Below are positions 1-9,058 of a stretch of 64,000 nt of DNA, piece after piece. The notes under the pieces are model-generated. The model was not told where the DNA came from. It saw only the letters and a list, made by a program, of their open reading frames with translations, and made no database searches. The position numbers and the translations under genes were made by a program. Origin of the DNA: Streptococcus sanguinis SK1 = NCTC 7863 (GTDB lineage Bacteria; Bacillota; Bacilli; Lactobacillales; Streptococcaceae); assembly GCF_000194945.1 (NCBI RefSeq), contig NZ_GL878507.1, positions 883,963-947,962 on the forward strand, written 5' to 3'. Position 1 is the first letter of the stretch, and every line of letters starts with the position of its first letter.

Positions 1-897
1 ATCCGCATCTTCCTGAGCCTGCAAGAGATAATGTTCAGCCGCTTTCTCATCATGAAGTTCATAAGAAAGCTGTGAGGCTAAAAGCAAGAGCCGAGTCTCA
101 AAAGGATTCTTAGCCAAGCCCTGCTGGGCAAGGGTCAGGGCTTCAGCCGTCCGATGATCCGCATGAAGAGATAGGGCATAGCCATATTCGTAGCCTTCAA
201 AATCCGGTGACAGAGTATCCAATTGCTTGAAATAAAGATTGGCCTTTTGGTATTCTTCCTGGTCCGCTAATATAGTTGCCAGCTCATAAACCGCAGCATC
301 GTCGTATTCCAGATCAACAGCTTTCTCCAAAAACTCAATGGCCGCTGCAAATTTTCCAAGACTGGCATAGCAGACCCCAATCCGCTGATAAGTTGAGACG
401 CCTGTCTGCTCAAAGATTGTACGATTATCTAGCTGGGCGTATTCCTTAATCGCCTGGGAAAAATCCCCCAGCTCCAAATCTATCTCAGCCAGACCAAAAG
501 TTACCAAGGGCTCATCAGTCAGCGCTGCTGCCTGAGCCAGTTTCTCACGAGCTACATCAGGCAGCCCCTCTAGCTGATAGAGATCAGCCTTAGCCAAGAG
601 AGCAGCAACATACCAGTCACTGCCTGGCTGAATCTCCTCCAGATAGGCAAATGCCTGCTCCAAGTCCCCATCATCACTGGCAATAGCTGCCAGACTGATA
701 TAAGAAGCTGGATAGTCAGGAGCCAACTTTTCAAAAATACGCTTGGCCTGAGGGAAAAAGCCGATACTCTCTAAGTAATCGGCCAAGTCCAATAATTCTT
801 CTTCGCTGTCTGTAGTCAGGGCTTGCTCGAAATAGCGATCAGCCAGAGCTAGGTCCTGCTCCTGTAAAGCTGCCAACATTTGCTCACTCTTGCTCAC
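1..897 (-). CDS. TPR-repeat protein, N-terminal part (runs off window)
   Basis: The minus frame is open from the window edge to a GTG at 897. The translation is about 299 residues of acidic, Ala/Leu-rich helical pairs with the spacing of tetratricopeptide repeats (patterns such as LADRYFEQAL, YQRIGVCYASLGKFAAAIEFLEKA). TPR proteins are protein-interaction scaffolds; no enzymatic domain is visible. GTG 897 is chosen because AAGGAG lies 6 nt upstream; an in-frame ATG at 879 lacks such a site. The start overlaps the 3' end of the AI-2E permease gene by 14 nt, so the two are probably co-transcribed. The C-terminus lies outside the window. Confidence 0.85.
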   Translation of the reverse strand, partial: MSKSEQMLAALQEQDLALADRYFEQALTTDSEEELLDLADYLESIGFFPQAKRIFEKLAPDYPASYISLAAIASDDGDLEQAFAYLEEIQPGSDWYVAALLAKADLYQLEGLPDVAREKLAQAAALTDEPLVTFGLAEIDLELGDFSQAIKEYAQLDNRTIFEQTGVSTYQRIGVCYASLGKFAAAIEFLEKAVDLEYDDAAVYELATILADQEEYQKANLYFKQLDTLSPDFEGYEYGYALSLHADHRTAEALTLAQQGLAKNPFETRLLLLASQLSYELHDEKAAEHYLLQAQEDAD

Positions 898-2062
898 TAA
901 TTTCTCCTTCTTGTTCAAAATCGGCTTCATAGAGGCCACTTACTTTCTGATACCACTTAAAGATGGCTGCAATAGCTACCTTGGCTGAAGCATAGGCGGG
1001 AATTCCCAGGAAAACGCCCCAAATGCCAAACATGGTACCAGAAGTTAATAATACGAATAAAATCGTAATTGGATGAATACTGAGCTGACTGCCCAAGACC
1101 AAAGGAGAAACAAAACGCCCCTCGATTGTCTGCTCAACGATGAAAACGACAATGACTTTAGCCAGCATCACTGGACCGCCAGCAATCAAACCGATTGCCA
1201 GAGCCGGAAGCATAGCTAAAAAGCTGCCCAAATAAGGTACCAGATTGAGAACTCCTGCAATTACTCCAAGAGTGACACCATAGCGCAGACCAATAATCTT
1301 GAAGAAAACGATAAACATCAGAGCTACAATGATAGCGACCGTCACCTGACCGCGCACATAGTTGGCCAGCTGGCTGTTGATATCCGTCATCACTTGACCA
1401 AAGGATTCGCGGAATTTAGTCGGCAGAAACTGGGTCACATAGCCTTTCAGATTTTTTCCGTCTCTCAGCAGGTAAAAAAGGATAAAGGGCATGATGATAA
1501 TAGCCACGATAATCTGCGAAGTTGTACTGATTAAGTTCCCCGCCCAATTAACTGCTCTAGATGAAAAATTGCTGGCCCAATCGGTAATCTGGCTAGATAG
1601 ATTGCTAGTGTATTCTTCAATCTGCGGCTTAAAATCTGCCGAAATATACTTAGTCACGACATCATCGATGAACTTGTCAGCCTGCTTCAGATAAGCTGGA
1701 ACATTTCTGACAAAGGCCATGACCTGATGCTGCAAACTTGGAATAGCAACAGCCAAGCCCCAGATAATCAAAAAAGCAATTAAAACAAAGACAATGGTAA
1801 TAGCAACCAGTCGATTAATCTTATGCTTTTCCATCCAGTCGACGATGGGATTTAACAGATAATAAAGCAGGCCAGCTAAAATAACCGGCAGCATAATCAC
1901 TCCCAAAAATTCAATGACTGGACTAAAAATAAAACTGATTTTACTAAGTATAAAAATATTCAGCCCCATCAAAAGGGTCACTAGAAATACTGTAATGGCC
2001 TTGTTATCTAAAAACCATTTAAAAAACCAAGATAGGCTAAAATCTTTTTCTTTGTGCTCCAT
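884..2062 (-). CDS. AI-2E family transporter / PerM-like permease
   Basis: 392 aa with an N-terminal hydrophobic pair, a soluble stretch near residues 115-170 and several C-terminal membrane segments, including the family-typical glycine-rich LNLVPYLGSFLA region and a following PLVLG. The family (PF01594) includes TqsA/YdiK/PerM-like permeases. Actual substrates are mostly unproven, so the AI-2E name should not be read as a function. The ATG follows an AGGAGGA Shine-Dalgarno. The downstream TPR gene overlaps its 3' end. Confidence 0.88.
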   Translation of the reverse strand: MEHKEKDFSLSWFFKWFLDNKAITVFLVTLLMGLNIFILSKISFIFSPVIEFLGVIMLPVILAGLLYYLLNPIVDWMEKHKINRLVAITIVFVLIAFLIIWGLAVAIPSLQHQVMAFVRNVPAYLKQADKFIDDVVTKYISADFKPQIEEYTSNLSSQITDWASNFSSRAVNWAGNLISTTSQIIVAIIIMPFILFYLLRDGKNLKGYVTQFLPTKFRESFGQVMTDINSQLANYVRGQVTVAIIVALMFIVFFKIIGLRYGVTLGVIAGVLNLVPYLGSFLAMLPALAIGLIAGGPVMLAKVIVVFIVEQTIEGRFVSPLVLGSQLSIHPITILFVLLTSGTMFGIWGVFLGIPAYASAKVAIAAIFKWYQKVSGLYEADFEQEGEISEQE

Positions 2063-2132
2063 ATTCTCCTCCTTTAACTCGTCATTTCATTGTAACATTT
2101 TTCAGAGAAAAATTCTTTGCTCAGCTATAGGG

Positions 2133-2201
2133 AAAAGCAAAAAAGAGAGGAGACAGAAGACTTGTATTTTTCGCAAAATACAGCTTCTGACTTCTCTCTT
2201 C
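2133..2201 (-). terminator. Rho-independent terminator of the ABC/two-component operon
   Basis: A long imperfect hairpin (GAGAGAAGTCAGAAG paired with CTTCTGTCTCCTCTC around a GTATTTT/AAAATAC core, minus strand), followed on that strand by CTTTTTTGCTTTT. It lies 30 bases past the sensor kinase stop. Confidence 0.75.
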
Positions 2202-2231
2202 GGTTCCTGCAAGGCCAGCTAGAATCCAAGG

Positions 2232-3605
2232 TTATTTCTCGACAGTTGGCAGATAAATGCTAAAGCGCATTTTCCGCCCATCAACAGCTTCAAACTGATA
2301 TCGCAGACCATGCTTGTCCAAAATCTGCTGAACGATAAAGAGTCCCAGACCAGTCCCGCCATCCTTGCGATTGCGACTGTAGTCTGGCCGATAGAAAGGC
2401 TGAAAAATCTGCTGAATTTGGTCTTTGTTTAAGACTCGTTCTGCTTCATTTTCGATGACTAGCTTACGCTCTTCCAGCCTAAGTAGAATCTGTCCGCCTT
2501 CTACTGTATAATGAAAGGCATTGTCCAGAAGATTTTTGATAGCCTTGAGCAGATAGGTGCGGTTACCCTTGACCTTCGCTTCTGCCAGCTCAACCTGAAA
2601 ATGGTAGTGTCTGACATCTGCTAAAACTCGATAGGTGCTCAGATTTTCCTCCAAGACCTGCTTGAGTGAAAAGACTTCCTGTTCGGTTTCAGTCTTCATC
2701 TCCAGTTTAGAAATGGCTAAGATAGACTGGACTAACTCCGACTGCTCCTCTAGGATTTCTCGGCACTTCTGCAAGTACTTGTCGCGATCCTTGAACTCTC
2801 CTACACCATAAATCATGCCATCAACCATCCCCATCATGCTGGTAATGGGCGTCTTGAGCTCATGCGATGTCATTCGCAGAAACTCAGCTTTCTCTCGCTC
2901 GCTTTCTGCTACCTTTTCATTTTCTAGGCGCAGAGCCTCAATACTGGTCAGCAGATTAGCATAGAGATGATTGATGTCTTGGGCCAGTTCGGCAATCTCA
3001 TCACGCCCCTTGACTTGACAGGTCACATCTGGAGCCAGACTCGTCATTTGACGGGTGCTTTTAGAGATGGCTTTAATCCGCTGACTGGAAGTCCGGCTGT
3101 AGAGATAGGCAGCCAGACCACCCAAACTCAGAGATACCAGCAAGACAAATGGATAGAGATTGAGCAAAATCCGACTAGCATCAGAAACAGGCTGTAAGGA
3201 ATATTCTCCTCTCAGGACAACTTCTTTACCATCTGAAGTTCGAAAGCGTTCTGATAAACTCTTGCTCTCATAGTCACTGTTGGCAATTGTTGGGACGATA
3301 GTCAGCTGCAGAGAGCTTTCATCGCCAGCTTCGAGTGAGGGATAGAGAATAGTATTGTCTTTCGCTAGCAAGGTAAACCAAATCAGATTGCTCTTTTTAC
3401 TATAATCGCTCAAGAGCTCGCCGATTTCCTGACTGGACTTTCCTTTGACTTGCTTGGAAACTTGGTCAAATTCCCTCTGAGCTTCTCCACTCTTAACCTG
3501 CTGATAATACACCGGCATGGCAAAGTAAAGACTGGCTAGAACGATAGTCACCACCACGAAAATGATAGAGGAAGTCAGAAGAAAGTTCTTTTTGACAATT
3601 TTCAC
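2232..3605 (-). CDS. Sensor histidine kinase (two-component system)
   Basis: 457 aa. TM1 is near residues 10-30, followed by an extracellular domain of about 110 residues, TM2 near 150-168, and a HAMP-like linker to about 220. The HisKA box SHELKTPITS carries the phospho-acceptor H248. The HATPase domain has the N box (NLLDNAFHYT) and G box (GGTGLGLFIV). The start is GTG at 3605 after GGAGGAG, overlapping the response-regulator stop by 4 nt (GTGA), so translation is probably coupled. It is last in an operon with an ABC efflux pump, so a role in sensing an envelope-active compound or peptide is plausible. Sanguinis-group species have a described BfrAB system that controls ABC operons, but I cannot assign this pair to it. 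Confidence 0.93.
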   Translation of the reverse strand: MKIVKKNFLLTSSIIFVVVTIVLASLYFAMPVYYQQVKSGEAQREFDQVSKQVKGKSSQEIGELLSDYSKKSNLIWFTLLAKDNTILYPSLEAGDESSLQLTIVPTIANSDYESKSLSERFRTSDGKEVVLRGEYSLQPVSDASRILLNLYPFVLLVSLSLGGLAAYLYSRTSSQRIKAISKSTRQMTSLAPDVTCQVKGRDEIAELAQDINHLYANLLTSIEALRLENEKVAESEREKAEFLRMTSHELKTPITSMMGMVDGMIYGVGEFKDRDKYLQKCREILEEQSELVQSILAISKLEMKTETEQEVFSLKQVLEENLSTYRVLADVRHYHFQVELAEAKVKGNRTYLLKAIKNLLDNAFHYTVEGGQILLRLEERKLVIENEAERVLNKDQIQQIFQPFYRPDYSRNRKDGGTGLGLFIVQQILDKHGLRYQFEAVDGRKMRFSIYLPTVEK

Positions 3606-4258
3606 TTGTCTTCTCCTCCAAGCTGGTAGCCCATACCCGTAATGGTTTTCAGCGGCACACCAGGAATCTTTTTACGGATATTCTTGATATGATTATCCAG
3701 TACCCGACTATCCAGTTCGCTGTAGCCCCAAATGGTATTCATCAGCTGATCTCGGGTCACCAAATGGCCTTTCCTCTTAGCCAGAGTCTGCAAGATTTCA
3801 TATTCTTTCTTGGTCAGAGGCATCTTCTCACCCTGCCAGTAAACCGTGCAGTCATCAATAGAAACCGTCAAATCTCCAACAGCAATCTCTGAAGCAACAG
3901 TATTTCTGCGCAGAATATTCTCAATCCGTTTGACCAAGATTAGCGGTGAAAAAGGCTTGGTTACATAATCACTGATGAGATGGTTAAAGCTGACCAGCTG
4001 GGTATACTCGTCATCCAGAGCTGTCAAAATCATGACCGGAATCTGAGAAGTCTTGCGGATTTCCTTCAGTACTTCCAGACCGCTCTTGGTTGGCAGCATC
4101 ATATCTAAGATGACTAGATCAAAGGGCTCTTCTTCAAAAGCCTGTAAGGCCTCGCCTCCGTCAAAGACTGGCCTTACCTCATACTGACTTTCCTTTAAAA
4201 ACTCGCAAATCACTTGATTAATCGTCGTATCATCTTCCACCACTAGAATCTTGTGCAT
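3602..4258 (-). CDS. OmpR-family response regulator
   Basis: 218 aa. The receiver domain (1-120) has the acidic pair E8/D9-D10, phospho-acceptor D52 (VILDMMLP), the conserved T (ILTA) and K (VTKPFSP). The C-terminal winged helix (about 125-215) has the OmpR-type LTKKEYEIL and SRVLDNHIKNIRKKI segments. ATG is preceded by AAAGGAG. The partner kinase overlaps downstream and the ABC permease gene lies 21 bases upstream. OmpR-type regulators typically bind direct repeats about 10-11 bp apart; such a repeat is present upstream of this operon at 7846-7867, suggesting autoregulation. Confidence 0.95.
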   Translation of the reverse strand: MHKILVVEDDTTINQVICEFLKESQYEVRPVFDGGEALQAFEEEPFDLVILDMMLPTKSGLEVLKEIRKTSQIPVMILTALDDEYTQLVSFNHLISDYVTKPFSPLILVKRIENILRRNTVASEIAVGDLTVSIDDCTVYWQGEKMPLTKKEYEILQTLAKRKGHLVTRDQLMNTIWGYSELDSRVLDNHIKNIRKKIPGVPLKTITGMGYQLGGEDK

Positions 4259-4279
4259 ACTTAGATTTTTCTCCTTTAC

Positions 4280-5497
4280 CTATTCAAATCGCAGGGCTTC
4301 GATCGGATCCAACTTAGATGCTTTCACAGCTGGCAGGAGCCCAAATACTACTCCTATTATACAACAAAAGAGCAAACTTACAAAGACAGAAAAGAGGGAT
4401 AGAATATACGGATAGGCTAGAGACTGGGTGATGGCAAAGCCCGAGGCGATACCAGCCACCACGCCAATAATTCCTCCCATCAAGGTCAGGATGACTGCCT
4501 CAATCAGGAACTGCTTGAGAATGATCTTCCGCCGAGCTCCCAGAGCCTTTTTAATCCCGATTTCACGAGTCCGCTCTGTCACTGAAACCAGCATGATATT
4601 CATAACACCGATACCTCCGACTAGGAGAGAGATGCTGGCAATACCAGCTAGCAATACGAAGTTAGACTTGTTGAGATTGTCCAGCTGCCGTTCAAATTCC
4701 TGCAGGTTGAGCACACCAAACATATAGTCTGACGGTGGCATTTGCTGATTGAGATAATCACTGACCTTCTTGGCCACTTTCTTCAAATCATCAGCCTTGT
4801 GGGTTTGGACAGTCACTTCAGGACTGACATTAATGGTATCAAAAATCCGATGCCACTGCTGCAGGGGAATATAGGCCACCTTTTCCGCACCAGCTGTTAA
4901 ACCACTCTGCTCAGTCGACTCAAACACGCCAATAACCTTAAAGGGATTTCCCAAGACTTCCACATACTTGCCGATACCATCACCCTTTGGAAAAAGACTG
5001 TCATAAAGTGACTTTTCCAGATAGGTCACTTGCTCTTGATTTTTAAAAGCTTCTGAGTCAAATCCTTCACCTTCCAGCAGACGTTGCTGCTTGATGTCAG
5101 CAGCTGTCTGCGAAACAGCCTGAATCTTCCCAGATGACTTTTGGCTCAGATAGTAAATCTTCTCATCTGTACCATAGGTCAGCATAGCATTCTTGACTCC
5201 AGAGATTTCCTTAATCTTACTCAACACATCCTCTCCCATAAAGGGAATATAAGAAGGCTTCTGAGCTTGAGATTTCTCTGGAATGGTCGGATCGATGGCG
5301 CTTTTCTTGTCATAGACGACCTTGATTGTGTTATTATTCCCGCCAATGAGCTGACGCTTGGTATTTTCCGTATTTCCCTCAATGATGGAAAAGATAGCGA
5401 TAATAGCGCCTATCCCGATGATAATCCCCAACATGGTCAGCATAGAGCGCATTTTATGCGACAAGATTGAATTCAGAGCTACAAAAATATCTTCCAT
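4280..5497 (-). CDS. MacB/FtsX-type ABC transporter permease
   Basis: 405 aa. TM1 is near 20-40, followed by a periplasmic-type extracellular domain (about 45-280) and three C-terminal TMs containing the family motif VSVTERTREIGIKKALGARR. This is the MacB topology. With the adjacent ATPase and membrane-fusion protein it would form a tripartite-like exporter of the kind found in Gram-positives, where it usually exports or senses peptides or antibiotics. ATG follows AAAGGAA, 12 bases after the ATPase gene. Confidence 0.93.
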   Translation of the reverse strand: MEDIFVALNSILSHKMRSMLTMLGIIIGIGAIIAIFSIIEGNTENTKRQLIGGNNNTIKVVYDKKSAIDPTIPEKSQAQKPSYIPFMGEDVLSKIKEISGVKNAMLTYGTDEKIYYLSQKSSGKIQAVSQTAADIKQQRLLEGEGFDSEAFKNQEQVTYLEKSLYDSLFPKGDGIGKYVEVLGNPFKVIGVFESTEQSGLTAGAEKVAYIPLQQWHRIFDTINVSPEVTVQTHKADDLKKVAKKVSDYLNQQMPPSDYMFGVLNLQEFERQLDNLNKSNFVLLAGIASISLLVGGIGVMNIMLVSVTERTREIGIKKALGARRKIILKQFLIEAVILTLMGGIIGVVAGIASGFAITQSLAYPYILSLFSVFVSLLFCCIIGVVFGLLPAVKASKLDPIEALRFE

Positions 5498-5509
5498 ACA
5501 GCTTCCTTT

Positions 5510-6184
5510 CTATCCTATCGCTTTGCTCTCTATATTACCGTCCCGCAGGATAACCGTCTGCTTGCAGAGTTGGGCTACTTCCGGCTCATGGGTAATGATG
5601 ACAATGGTCTTGCCCTCATCATTAAACTGCTTGAAAAGGTCCATAATCTGCACACTGGTCTTGGTATCCAGGGCCCCCGTTGGTTCGTCACCAAGGATGA
5701 AGCTGGGATTGGTTACCAAGGCTCGCGCAATGGCTACCCGCTGCTTCTGACCACCGGACAGCTCCATAGGCTTGAAATCACTTCTTTCTTCCAGCCCGAC
5801 CAATCGCAACATTTCCAGAGCTCGCTCCCGTCTCTCTTTTTTAGGAATTTTCATGTAAGTCAGAGGCAGTTCCACATTTTGGCAGGCCGTCAGCTTGGGC
5901 ATGAGGTTAAAATTTTGAAAAACAAAGCCAATCTTCTGATTACGCAAATCGGACAGCTGATTGTCGGACAGTTCAGACACATCGGTTCCTTCAATATGAT
6001 AAGTCCCAGAACTTGCCTTATCCAGACAGCCGATAATGTTCATCAGAGTGGACTTACCAGATCCAGACGGTCCCATGATAGCTAGAAAATCCCCCTCTTT
6101 CACATGCAGATCAATTCCTTTTAAAATTGGAAATTCCTGACTGCCCTGCTGATAAGATTTGTGGATATCCTTAAGCTTTAACAT
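5510..6184 (-). CDS. ABC transporter ATP-binding protein (MacB/LolD class)
   Basis: 224 aa, a complete single nucleotide-binding domain: Walker A GPSGSGKST at 38-46, Q-loop near FVFQNFNLMP, signature LSGGQKQRVAIARAL near 141, Walker B FILGDEPTGALD, and the H-loop IITHEPE. Closest in type to LolD/MacB/FtsE ATPases that partner four-TM permeases. The start overlaps the fusion-protein gene by 14 nt; GAGGT lies upstream of the ATG. The substrate is not evident. Confidence 0.95.
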   Translation of the reverse strand: MLKLKDIHKSYQQGSQEFPILKGIDLHVKEGDFLAIMGPSGSGKSTLMNIIGCLDKASSGTYHIEGTDVSELSDNQLSDLRNQKIGFVFQNFNLMPKLTACQNVELPLTYMKIPKKERRERALEMLRLVGLEERSDFKPMELSGGQKQRVAIARALVTNPSFILGDEPTGALDTKTSVQIMDLFKQFNDEGKTIVIITHEPEVAQLCKQTVILRDGNIESKAIG

Positions 6185-7436
6185 GCTGTCCTACCTCCAT
6201 CCCTTCTTCCATCCCTGCTCTCGGTGTTGAAATGGTATCCTGCATAGTCAGACCTTCTGTAATCTCTACTAAACGGTCAGAAACTTTCTTGGTCTTGACT
6301 TCCTGCAACTTCAGAGTCTTGCCTTCTACCTTCCAGACATAGGTCTTGCCATTTTTATTGAAAGTATAAGCCTTATTGACGACTACCTTTCCTGCCTCGG
6401 GAGCATTCTCCACGATGTTGACATAGGAATGGGAGCCCACTAGCGGCATTTCGCCACCCTGATCCAGCTCAACTGTATAAGGATACTTACCTTGGTTGGG
6501 ATTTTCCTGTTGCTTATTCCCACCATTATTATTGGAAGTATTTTCTGCTGTCAGGCTGCCGACCTGAGTTACCGTACCACTCCAGCGTTTCTTAGGATCC
6601 TTGCGATCCACCACTTCCACTTTCTGACCGACACTCAGCTTTTCACGGTCAAATTCACTGACAGTACCTTTGACCAGAGTTTTGGACTTGTCCATAATCT
6701 CGATAAAGTTTTCTTCTTCCTTTTTGGCCTTGGACTGATTGGGCAAATCTTCATTCATAGAGGTAATTGTTCCTGCTGTATCGGCAGTCACAGTATCATA
6801 CTTCATCCGATCTGATTCTGTCTGAGCTGTCACCTGAGCCTTTTCAGCCTCAATCTGAGCTGTCGTTACTTCATTATCTGCCGTCTTGGCATCGCTCAGC
6901 GCCTGAGCCAGCTCGTCTTCAGCAGACTTAATCTGCTCTAGCAGTGACTCATCCTGACTGGAATTGTATTTGTCTTTGAGAGCATTGAGACTGGCCAACT
7001 TACGATTATAGGTTTCCCATTTAATCGCAGCGCTGTTTTGAGCTGCTGTAATGCCATTAGCCTTGGACTGGGCATCATATTGAGCCGACTGGGCTGTCAA
7101 TTGCTGCTCTGTCGCATAGGAAAAGAGCGGCTGTCCTTGTGTAACGGTATCACCATTTTTGACAAATACTTCCTTGACTTCCCCTTTAGACGGGTCAATC
7201 TTGACCTTACTGCTATTGTTGGCAACTACTTCCCCAGATAAAACCAGGCTTGTTTTTTTGCTGTTATTGACAGCTTCTTGGACTGTCAGAGAATCAATCG
7301 CCTTATCTGCCATTTTCATGGCCTGTTGTTGATTGATCTGTCTAAAATACAGATAGCCTCCCAGCCCAGCACAAGCAAGAATGACCGTGCTGCCCAATAG
7401 AATGGTCTTACGATTCATTTTTTTTCTTCGAAACAT
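6171..7436 (-). CDS. HlyD/MacA-type membrane fusion protein (efflux periplasmic adaptor)
   Basis: 421 aa. A basic N-terminus and one TM (about 9-28) are followed by a split lipoyl-like domain (GEVKEVFVKNGDTVTQGQPL), a long alpha-hairpin (about 120-205, rich in A/Q/E/K), a second lipoyl half and a beta-barrel domain (VGQKVEVVDR). An Asn/Gly/Gln-rich insertion lies near 300-315 (NTSNNNGGNKQQENP). The start at 7436 has GGAGG 5-6 nt upstream. Its place between the lipoprotein and ATPase genes supports a MacAB-like exporter. Confidence 0.92.
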   Translation of the reverse strand: MFRRKKMNRKTILLGSTVILACAGLGGYLYFRQINQQQAMKMADKAIDSLTVQEAVNNSKKTSLVLSGEVVANNSSKVKIDPSKGEVKEVFVKNGDTVTQGQPLFSYATEQQLTAQSAQYDAQSKANGITAAQNSAAIKWETYNRKLASLNALKDKYNSSQDESLLEQIKSAEDELAQALSDAKTADNEVTTAQIEAEKAQVTAQTESDRMKYDTVTADTAGTITSMNEDLPNQSKAKKEEENFIEIMDKSKTLVKGTVSEFDREKLSVGQKVEVVDRKDPKKRWSGTVTQVGSLTAENTSNNNGGNKQQENPNQGKYPYTVELDQGGEMPLVGSHSYVNIVENAPEAGKVVVNKAYTFNKNGKTYVWKVEGKTLKLQEVKTKKVSDRLVEITEGLTMQDTISTPRAGMEEGMEVGQHVKA

Positions 7437-7464
7437 ATTGCCTCCAACCTACATGTTTTAACCT

Positions 7465-7737
7465 TTATTCTGCTTCTGAGCTAGATCCTGATCCATCTTC
7501 TGGAATTTCCTCGCCATCTGCTGGGATTTGGATAACGTTCCCATCAGGCATCGTGTATTCAGTCACTTCTTTGCCATCGACTGTCTTGGTCTTCTTATCA
7601 ACAGCATCCTTCTGGAAGTCCACTTGTTTCCCGTCCTTAATTTCTGAGTTATCTGCTTCTTTATTTCCGCATGCGGCTAAAAAGAATCCTGACATTCCGA
7701 TAAGAGCAACTAGCATAGCAATTTTTTTTACGTTCAT
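7465..7737 (-). CDS. Small lipoprotein, first gene of the ABC/two-component operon
   Basis: 90 aa. Lipoprotein signal peptide with lipobox LAAC (Cys23), then a short, charged, acidic mature part that ends in an Asp/Glu/Ser-rich tail (EDGSGSSSEAE). A YTMPDGNVIQIP segment resembles a small beta element. I do not recognise a family. The ATG has AAAGGAG 6 nt upstream. As the first gene of an exporter and two-component operon, it could be an accessory binding or sensing subunit; that is inference from position only. Confidence 0.85.
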   Translation of the reverse strand: MNVKKIAMLVALIGMSGFFLAACGNKEADNSEIKDGKQVDFQKDAVDKKTKTVDGKEVTEYTMPDGNVIQIPADGEEIPEDGSGSSSEAE

Positions 7738-7809
7738 TTGATTTCTCCTTTGTTTGACAAGCAGGAAGTTTGTTGCTTCCTGACAGTAATTGTTTTTTTG
7801 AACAATTCT

Positions 7810-7867
7810 ATTCTAACAAAGCCATCTATCCCCTTCCTACCCGCTATCTGTTTTTTATCTGTTTTTT
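7810..7867 (-). promoter_or_regulatory. Promoter with 11-bp tandem direct repeat upstream of the lipoprotein operon
   Basis: On the minus strand an extended -10 (TG-T-TAGAAT, 7818-7810) has only a poor -35 (AGGAAG, 7838-7833). Two exact, contiguous copies of AAAAAACAGAT occupy 7867-7857 and 7856-7846, ending about 7 bp upstream of the -35. A weak -35 plus helical-turn-spaced direct repeats is the layout expected for activation by an OmpR-family regulator, and one is encoded in this operon. Confidence 0.55.
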
Positions 7868-7934
7868 TTAAACCAATACTATTCTTTTGAAAATCGGGCA
7901 AATTCTACGCTCTAAGCCCTATCATCTGCTTTTA

Positions 7935-7943
7935 TGATATAAT
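7935..7943 (+). promoter_or_regulatory. Extended -10 promoter of the lactonase gene
   Basis: TGATATAAT (7935-7943) lies 36 bases before the ATG at 7980. I see no good -35 at standard spacing. It is divergent from the lipoprotein operon promoter. Confidence 0.6.
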
Positions 7944-7979
7944 AGTAGCAAGCAATCTAAATATATACGAGGTAATATC

Positions 7980-8990
7980 ATGACACAAACGGTTTACTTT
8001 GGAACCTATACTCGCAGAGATTCCAAAGGAATTTACAAAGCAGATTTTAATTCTAACAAAGGAACTTTAGAAAACTTGACCTTGGTTGCTGAAGAGCCCA
8101 GTCCAACCTACCTAGCCTTTGATAAGGCTGGACATCTCTATTCTGTCGGAGCAAAGGACGAACAGGGAGGAATTGCAGCCTTTGACAAGTCAGGCCAGCT
8201 CCTCAACCATGTCGTTGAAGAAGGAGCTCCGCTCTGCTATGTGTCAGTTGACGAAGAACGCGACTTGGTTTACGGTGCCAATTATCATAAAGGACAAGTC
8301 TTGGTCTACAGACGCCTAGCTGATGGCAAACTGGAACTGGCTGACTCAGCTAGCCATCAAGGTCAAGGACCACACGCCAATCAGGCCTCTGCTCATGTCC
8401 ACTACGCTGATCTTACACCAGATCAATACCTGATCACCTGCGACTTGGGAACTGACGAAGTAACCACCTATGATGTTGCTGAAGATGGAAAGATCGCTCC
8501 TCTGGATACCTACAAGTGTGCCGCTGGAGCTGGTGCCCGCCATATCGTTTTCCACCATCATTACAAAATCGCCTATTTGATTTGTGAGCTTAATTCTACT
8601 ATTGAAGTCCTAATTTACGATGGAGTCGGCCATTTTGAACACCTGCAAACTGTCTCCACCTTACCAGAGGACTTTGAAGGAGCTAATGGAACAGCTGCTA
8701 TCCGTCTGTCTGCTGATGGCAAGTTTCTCTACGGTTCCAACCGCGGCCATGACTCTCTTGCCGTTTACAAAATCTTAGCTGATGGCAGCTTGGAGTTAAT
8801 CCAGATTGCACCTACCAATGGCCAAAATCCGCGGGATTTCAACATCACACCAGACCAAAACCATATCATTGCTGTCCATCAAGACTCTGATAATGCAACT
8901 ATCTTCAAACGCGATGCGGAGAGTGGAAAATTAACAGAAATCTCCCACGATTTCTACGTTCCCGAAGCTGTTTGTGTGACCTTTAAATAA
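7980..8990 (+). CDS. Lactonase family protein (6-phosphogluconolactonase-like, seven-bladed propeller)
   Basis: 336 aa with regular beta-propeller repeats (e.g. PSPTYLAFDKAGHLYSVG, GPHANQASAHVHYADLTPD, NGTAAIRLSADGKFLYGSNR, NPRDFNITPDQNHIIAV). The conserved HANQ...H and GARH.F segments match the Pgl/YkgB lactonase family (PF10282), whose E. coli member hydrolyses 6-phosphogluconolactone. Whether it is the pentose-phosphate lactonase here or acts on another lactone cannot be told. ATG follows ACGAGGT. No clear terminator precedes the next gene at 9059. Confidence 0.88.
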   Translation: MTQTVYFGTYTRRDSKGIYKADFNSNKGTLENLTLVAEEPSPTYLAFDKAGHLYSVGAKDEQGGIAAFDKSGQLLNHVVEEGAPLCYVSVDEERDLVYGANYHKGQVLVYRRLADGKLELADSASHQGQGPHANQASAHVHYADLTPDQYLITCDLGTDEVTTYDVAEDGKIAPLDTYKCAAGAGARHIVFHHHYKIAYLICELNSTIEVLIYDGVGHFEHLQTVSTLPEDFEGANGTAAIRLSADGKFLYGSNRGHDSLAVYKILADGSLELIQIAPTNGQNPRDFNITPDQNHIIAVHQDSDNATIFKRDAESGKLTEISHDFYVPEAVCVTFK

Positions 8991-9058
8991 GCAGAATTCT
9001 TGTCTTTCTATTAGAAATTTGATTAAATAATATAAAAAATTACTAAGGAGTAACAACT

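Noticed and set aside
884..2062. Autoinducer-2 exporter role for the AI-2E family protein
   Set aside because: The family name derives from a few members; nothing in this sequence or its neighbours supports a quorum-sensing role.
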